From the NCBI RefSeq assembly GCF_003611635.1, contig NZ_RAVZ01000058.1:1-36351 (forward strand): DNA of 36,351 bases, given 5' to 3'. Shown piece after piece: positions 25,001 to 31,000 of this stretch (position 1 is the first letter of the stretch; each line of letters begins with the position of its first letter). The translations under genes were made by a program, and so were the position numbers. Below the pieces are notes generated by a model. The model worked only from the letters and a program-made list of their open reading frames with translations, was not told the DNA's origin and made no database searches. This stretch comes from Corallococcus terminator. GTDB lineage: Bacteria; Myxococcota; Myxococcia; Myxococcales; Myxococcaceae.

Positions 25001-28000
25001 ACGCGAGGTCGCACCGCTCCGCCGCAAGGGGGCTTCCCCAAGGACGGCGTGGGCGTTGGTGCCGCCAATGCCGAAGGAGCTGACCGCGGCGAAGCGGGGC
25101 GTCGCGCCCCGGGGCCACGGCCGCAGGGCGGTGTTGACGAAGAACGGACCCGCCGCGAAGTCGATCTGCGGGTTGGGCTGTTCGAAGTGGAGGCTGGGCG
25201 GGATCTCTCCGTGGTGCAGCGAGAGCGCGGCCTTCATCAGGCCCGCCAGACCCGCGGCCGTGTCCAGGTGGCCGATGTTCGTCTTCAGCGACGCCAGCGC
25301 GATGGTGCCCTGGTGCTCGGGCCCCAGGCCGTAGGCGCGCGTCAGGGCCGCCACTTCAATCGGGTCGCCCAGGGTGGTCGCGGTGCCGTGGGCCTCCACG
25401 TAGCCGATGGCCTTCGGTGAAACGCCCGCGTTGGTCAGGGCCTGCGTCACCACGGCGGCCTGTCCCTGCACGCTGGGCGCGGTGAAGCCGGACTTGTGCA
25501 GACCGTCGTTGTTGAGGGCCGAGCCTCGGATGACGGCGTAGATGGCGTCGCCATCCCGGACCGCATCCTCCAGGCGCTTGAGCACCACCGCACCCACGCC
25601 ATTGCCTGACAGCGTGCCCTTGGCCTTCGCGTCGAACGCGCGGCAGTGGCCATCCGGGGAGAAGATGAGCCCTTCCTGGTGCACGTAGCCCGTGCGCTGC
25701 GGCACCGCCAGCCGCGTCGCGCCCGCGAGCGCCACGTCGGATTCGCCCCCTCGGAGGCTCTTGCAGGCCAGGTGCACCGCGACGAGGCCGGTGGAGCACG
25801 CGGTGTAGAGCAGCGTGCTCTCACCCGTCAGCCCCAGCTTGAAGGACGTCTTCGTCGCCAGGCTCTCGTGCGTGGCGGTGCCCTGCAACTCCAGGAAGGA
25901 TGCCGCATCCAGCGGCATCGCCTGACGCACGGCCTCCGAGTAACCAGAACCGGAGGCCCCCGCGTACAGCGAGATGGCACCGGGGAAGCGCTCCGGATCC
26001 ACGCCCGCGTCCTCCAGCGCGGTCCACGCCGTCTGGAGGAACAGCCGCTGCTGCGGGTCCGTGAACTGGGCCTCGCGCAGCGACATGTTGAAGAAGGCAT
26101 GGTCGAACTGCTCCACGCCCTCCAGGATGCCGGCGGCCGGGACGAACGCCGGGTGGTGCCACAGCTCCAGCCCTTCGGGCAGGCCGGGCATGTGCTCCAG
26201 CTCCTCAGGAGAGAAGCGCGAGATGGACTCCACGCCCCCGCGCAGGTTGCTCCAGAACTCCGCCACCGTGCGCGCGCCGGGGAAGCGGCCCGCCATGCCG
26301 ATGATGGCGATGGCACCGGAGGCGCTGGCCTGCGGTGCCCCGCGCGGGCGGTGAGCTGTCGCGGGGGCCACCGCGCCCTGGGATTCGCGCTCCAGGCGCT
26401 GGGCGAGCGCCTCCACCGTGGGGTGTTCGAACAGCCACACCACGGGCACGTCGCGCTGGAGCTCCTCGCTCAGCCGCGCGGCGATGCGCACCACGGACAG
26501 CGATGTGCCGCCCAGGTCATCGAAGAGGTGGTCGTGCACGCCCACCCGGTCGGTGGACAGCTCACGGGCCCACACCGGGGCGATGCGCTGCTCCAGCGGA
26601 TGGGTGGGCTCCACGAAGCGGTCCTGCCGCCCGGTGGACGCGGCGTCCGGCGCGGGCAGGGCCTTGCGGTCCACCTTGCCGCTGGGATTCAGGGGCAGGG
26701 TGGGCAGCGTCACGAACACCGACGGCACCATGTACTCCGGCAGCCGCTGCCGCAGCGCCTCGCGCATCCGCGCGGTCTCCAGCGTGTGGCCTGCACGAGG
26801 CATCGCGTAGACGACGAGCCGCTTGTCTCCGGGCACGTCCTCGCGCACCACCGCCGCGACCTCCTGCACCTCGGGCTGCTCGCGCAGCGCGGCCTCCACC
26901 TCCGCCAACTCGATGCGGAAGCCGCGCACCTTCACCTGGTTGTCGATGCGACCGAGGAACTCCAGCACCCCGGTGGGAAGCCAGCGGACCCGATCGCCCG
27001 TGCGGTACAGCCGAGCCCCCGGCAGCGCACTGTTCGCGTCCGGCACGAAGCGCTCCGCCGTCAGGTCCGGCCGCGACACGTAGCCTCGGGCCACGCCATC
27101 ACCGCCGAGGAACAGCTCGCCCGGCACGCCCACGGGCACCGGCTCCAACCGCGCGTCCAGCACGTACACCGTCGTGTTGGCGAGCGGCGCCCCGATGGGC
27201 ACCGAAGCACCCACCTGGTCCGGCCGCTCCACCGTGAAGGTGGTGGCAACCACGGAGCACTCCGTGGGGCCGTACGCGTTGGTGAAGGGCCGTCCCAGCG
27301 TCTCCACCGCCTTGCGCACGTGCGGCACGGAGACGATGTCGCCGCCCGCGTGCAGCTCGCGCAGCCGCCCGAGGATGTCCGGCCGGTGCTCCATCAACTG
27401 CGAGAAGAGCCCGGACGGCAGGTGGGCGAAGGTGACGCCGTGGCGCTCCACCACGCGGGCGAGCGTGTCCATGTCCCCCGCGGGCACGTGGCCGGGGAAG
27501 ATGACGAGCCGGCCGCCGTGAAGCAGCGGGGTCCACAGCTCCAGCACGGAGCCGTCGAACGACACCGGCGCGAAGAGCAGCCCCGTGTCGCGCGTGCCAT
27601 AGCGGGAGTACGGCGACGCATGCACGAGGCGCAGCAGGCCGCGTTGTTCGACGCCCACGCCCTTGGGGCGCCCACTGCTGCCAGAGGTGAAGATGACGTA
27701 CGCAAGCTGGCGCGGTCCCACGTCGACCGCGGGCGCGGTGTGGGGCTGACCTTCGAGTGACAGGTCCTCCACGAAGAGGCACGGCAGGGACGCATCAGGC
27801 AGTTGCAGCCGTGCGCGCAGCTCACGCGTGGTGAACAGCAGGTGCGGTCGGGCGTCCTCCAACATGAAGCCCAGCCGCTGCGCGGGATAGGACGCATCCA
27901 GCGGCACGTAGGCCCCGCCTGCCTTGACGATGGCGAGCACCGCGACGACGAAGCCCACCGAGCGCTCCAGGCACAGCGCCACCGGCACGTCCGGTCCCAC

Positions 28001-31000
28001 GCCGTGGGCCCGGAGGACATGCGCGAGCTGGTTGGCCCGCGCGTCGAGCTGCGCGTACGTCAACCGTTCGTCCTCGGACTCCACCGCGACGGCATCGGGC
28101 GTCCGCGCAGCCTGGAGCGCGAATGCTGCCGCGACGGTGCTGTCGGAGGGATAGGGGCGGGCGGTGTCATTCCACGCGACGAGCACCTGCTGGCGCTCAT
28201 CGGACGTGAGCCACGGCAGACGGAAGAGCGGCGCGTCCGGTGCGTCGACCGCGGCCTCCAGCAGCACGCGCAGGTGCCCTGCGAGCCGGGTCGCGGTGTC
28301 CGCGTCGAACAGGTCGGTGGCGTACTCCAGCCAGCCCTCGAAGCCCCGCGCCGATTCAGCCAGGGACAGCGTCAGGTCGAACATGGCCGTGCCGGTGTGC
28401 ACGTCCAGCAGGCGCGACTGGAGGCCCGGCAGCGTGGGCGCATCCACCTGCGCACCCTGGAGGTTGAACATCACCTGGAACAGCGGCGTGTGCCCGCGAT
28501 CGCGCGGAGGCTTGAGGGCCTCCACGACCTTCTCGAACGGCACCTCCTGGTGCGCATACGCGCCCAGCGCCGTGTCCCGCACCCGGCCCAGCAGCTCCCG
28601 GAAGGTGGGCTCCCCGGACAGCCGGGTGCGCATCACCAGGGCGTTGACGAAGAAGCCCACCAGTCCCTGGAGCTCCGGACGGCCCCGGCCCGCGATGGCC
28701 GTGCCCACGCTGATGTCGTCCTGTCCCGAGCGGCGCGCGAGCACCGTCTGGAAGGCCGCGAGCAGCACCATGAAGGGCGTCGCGCCCTCGCGCACCGCCA
28801 GCGTCCGCACCGAGGCCGAGAGTCCAGCCTCCAGCACCACGGGCACCCGCGCGCCCGTCGTCCCGCGCGCCGCCGGACGCGGCCGGTCCGTGGCCAGCTC
28901 CAGCAGGCGGGGGGCTCCGGAAAGCTGCTGGCGCCAGTAGTCCAACTGGGACTCCAGGCGGGCCCCGTCCAGCCATTCCCGCTGCCAGTCCGCATAGTCG
29001 GCGTAGCCCAGCGGCAGCGCGGGCAGGGGAGACGGCCGACCTTCGAGCCGTGCCGCGTAGAGCGCGGACAGCTCGCGCACCAGCACCGCCATGGAGGTGC
29101 CGTCCGACACGGTGTGGTGCATGACCAGCACCAGCACGTGCGTGCGTGCGTCCAGCGTGAGGAGCGTGGCGCGCACCAGCGGTCCTCGCGCCAGTTGGAA
29201 CGGGCGGCGGGCCTCCTCGTTCGCGAGGCGGGAGGCTTCGGCCTCGCGGGCTCCGGCCGGCAGCGATTCCAGCGACACGCGTGCGAGCGGCAACGTCGGG
29301 TCCGGAGCGATGACCTGCGACGGCCGTCCCCGCACCTCCCGGAAGGAGGTCCGCAGGGATTCATGTCGGGCCGCGAGCGCCGCGAGGCTGCCCTCCAGCG
29401 CGGCCACATCCAGCGCGCCCTCCAACCGGACCGCCGCGGGCAGGTTGTAGGTCGCATCCCCCGGGGCGTACTTGTCCAGGAACCACAGTCCCGTCTGGGC
29501 GAAGGACACCGCGCGTTCGCCTTGCACGTCGCGGCGGCGAGGCGCGCCAGGTACCAGGCCCGCTTCCTCCCGGAGGGTCCGCAGCCGCTGCGCCAGGGAC
29601 GTGATGCTGGGGCCCTGGAGGAGCCACTCCATGGGGACGCTCAGCCCCGTGCCCGTGGACACCGCGTGCGCCAGCTCCACCGCGCCCAGGGAGTCCAGTC
29701 CGTAGCGCGTCACCGGGGCCGAGACATCGATGTCCTCGGGGACCATGCGCACGTGCCGGGCGACCACGCCGCGCAGCCACGTCACCAGTTCCTGCTCCGA
29801 GACCGGCCCCGTCGCGTCCGTGCCGAACACCGCCGCCTGGGCTGAGACCGTGCCGGACGCAGGGCCCGTCACTGCCACGTCATGCTTGAGCGATGCGGCG
29901 GCGGCCGTGCCCGTACCGGACGACGAACCCACCGACGCCCCGATTTCCTCCGAGCCTGGGACCGACGAGGCTCCAGGGGCCTCCTGCCACTTCCTCACCT
30001 CCTGCAACGTCCCCGTGAGGAAGCCCGTGCGGCACGCGTACCGCTGCACCTTGCCGCTGGAGGTCTTGGGCAGGCTGCCCGGCTCGATGAGCATCACCGC
30101 GTGCGCCTGCACCTCGTGCGACTCCGCCAGCCGCTGACGGATGGCGCCGAGCGCCGCGTCCACCGCCTCGAACTGCTGGCGCAGACTCTCCAGCCGGCGC
30201 ACGTCGATCTCCTGCACGACGACCGCGCGCTCCTCACCGCCCACGTCCACGGAGAACACCGCGCTCCCGCCGGGCCGCAGCGCCGGGTGCGCCGCCTCCA
30301 CCGTCATCTCCAGGTCCTGCGGGTAGTGGTTGCGACCCCTGAGGATGATGAGGTCCTTGCGACGCCCGGTGACGTACAGCTCACCCTCGGGCCGCAGGAA
30401 GCCCAGGTCGCCCGTGCGAAGGAACGGCCCGGAGTCCTCGTGCGCGATGCGCGCCTGGAACGTCTCGCGCGTCGCGTCCTCGCGACCCCAGTAACCCCGC
30501 GCCACACTCGCGCCCGTCACCCACACCTCGCCCACTTCGCCCGGTGCGCGCCGCTCCAGCGTGTCCGGATCCACGATGGCGATCCGCTGCTCCAACAGCG
30601 TCCGGCCGCAGCCCACCAGCGTCCTCGCGCCCGGTGCGTCCGTGCCCGCTTCCTCCGCGCGGTGATGCTCCAGCGCGCTTCCGGAGATCGTCACCGACAC
30701 CGGCGGGGCCGACTTCTCGCCTCCGGAGACGATGAGCGTGCCTTCCGCCAGGCCGTAGCAGGGATAGAACGCCTCGCGCCGGAAGCCGCTCGGCCCGAAC
30801 GCCTCCACGAAGCGATCCAACGTCTCCGGACGGATGGGCTCCGCGCCGCAGAACGCGACCTCCCAGCGGCTCAGGTCCAGCGCCCGTCGCTGCGCGGGCG
30901 TGCTCTTTCGCACGCACAGGTCGAACGCGAAGTTGGGTCCGCCGCTGATGGTGCCCCCGAAGCGCGACACCGCCTCCAGCCACGCCATGGGCCGCTTGAG

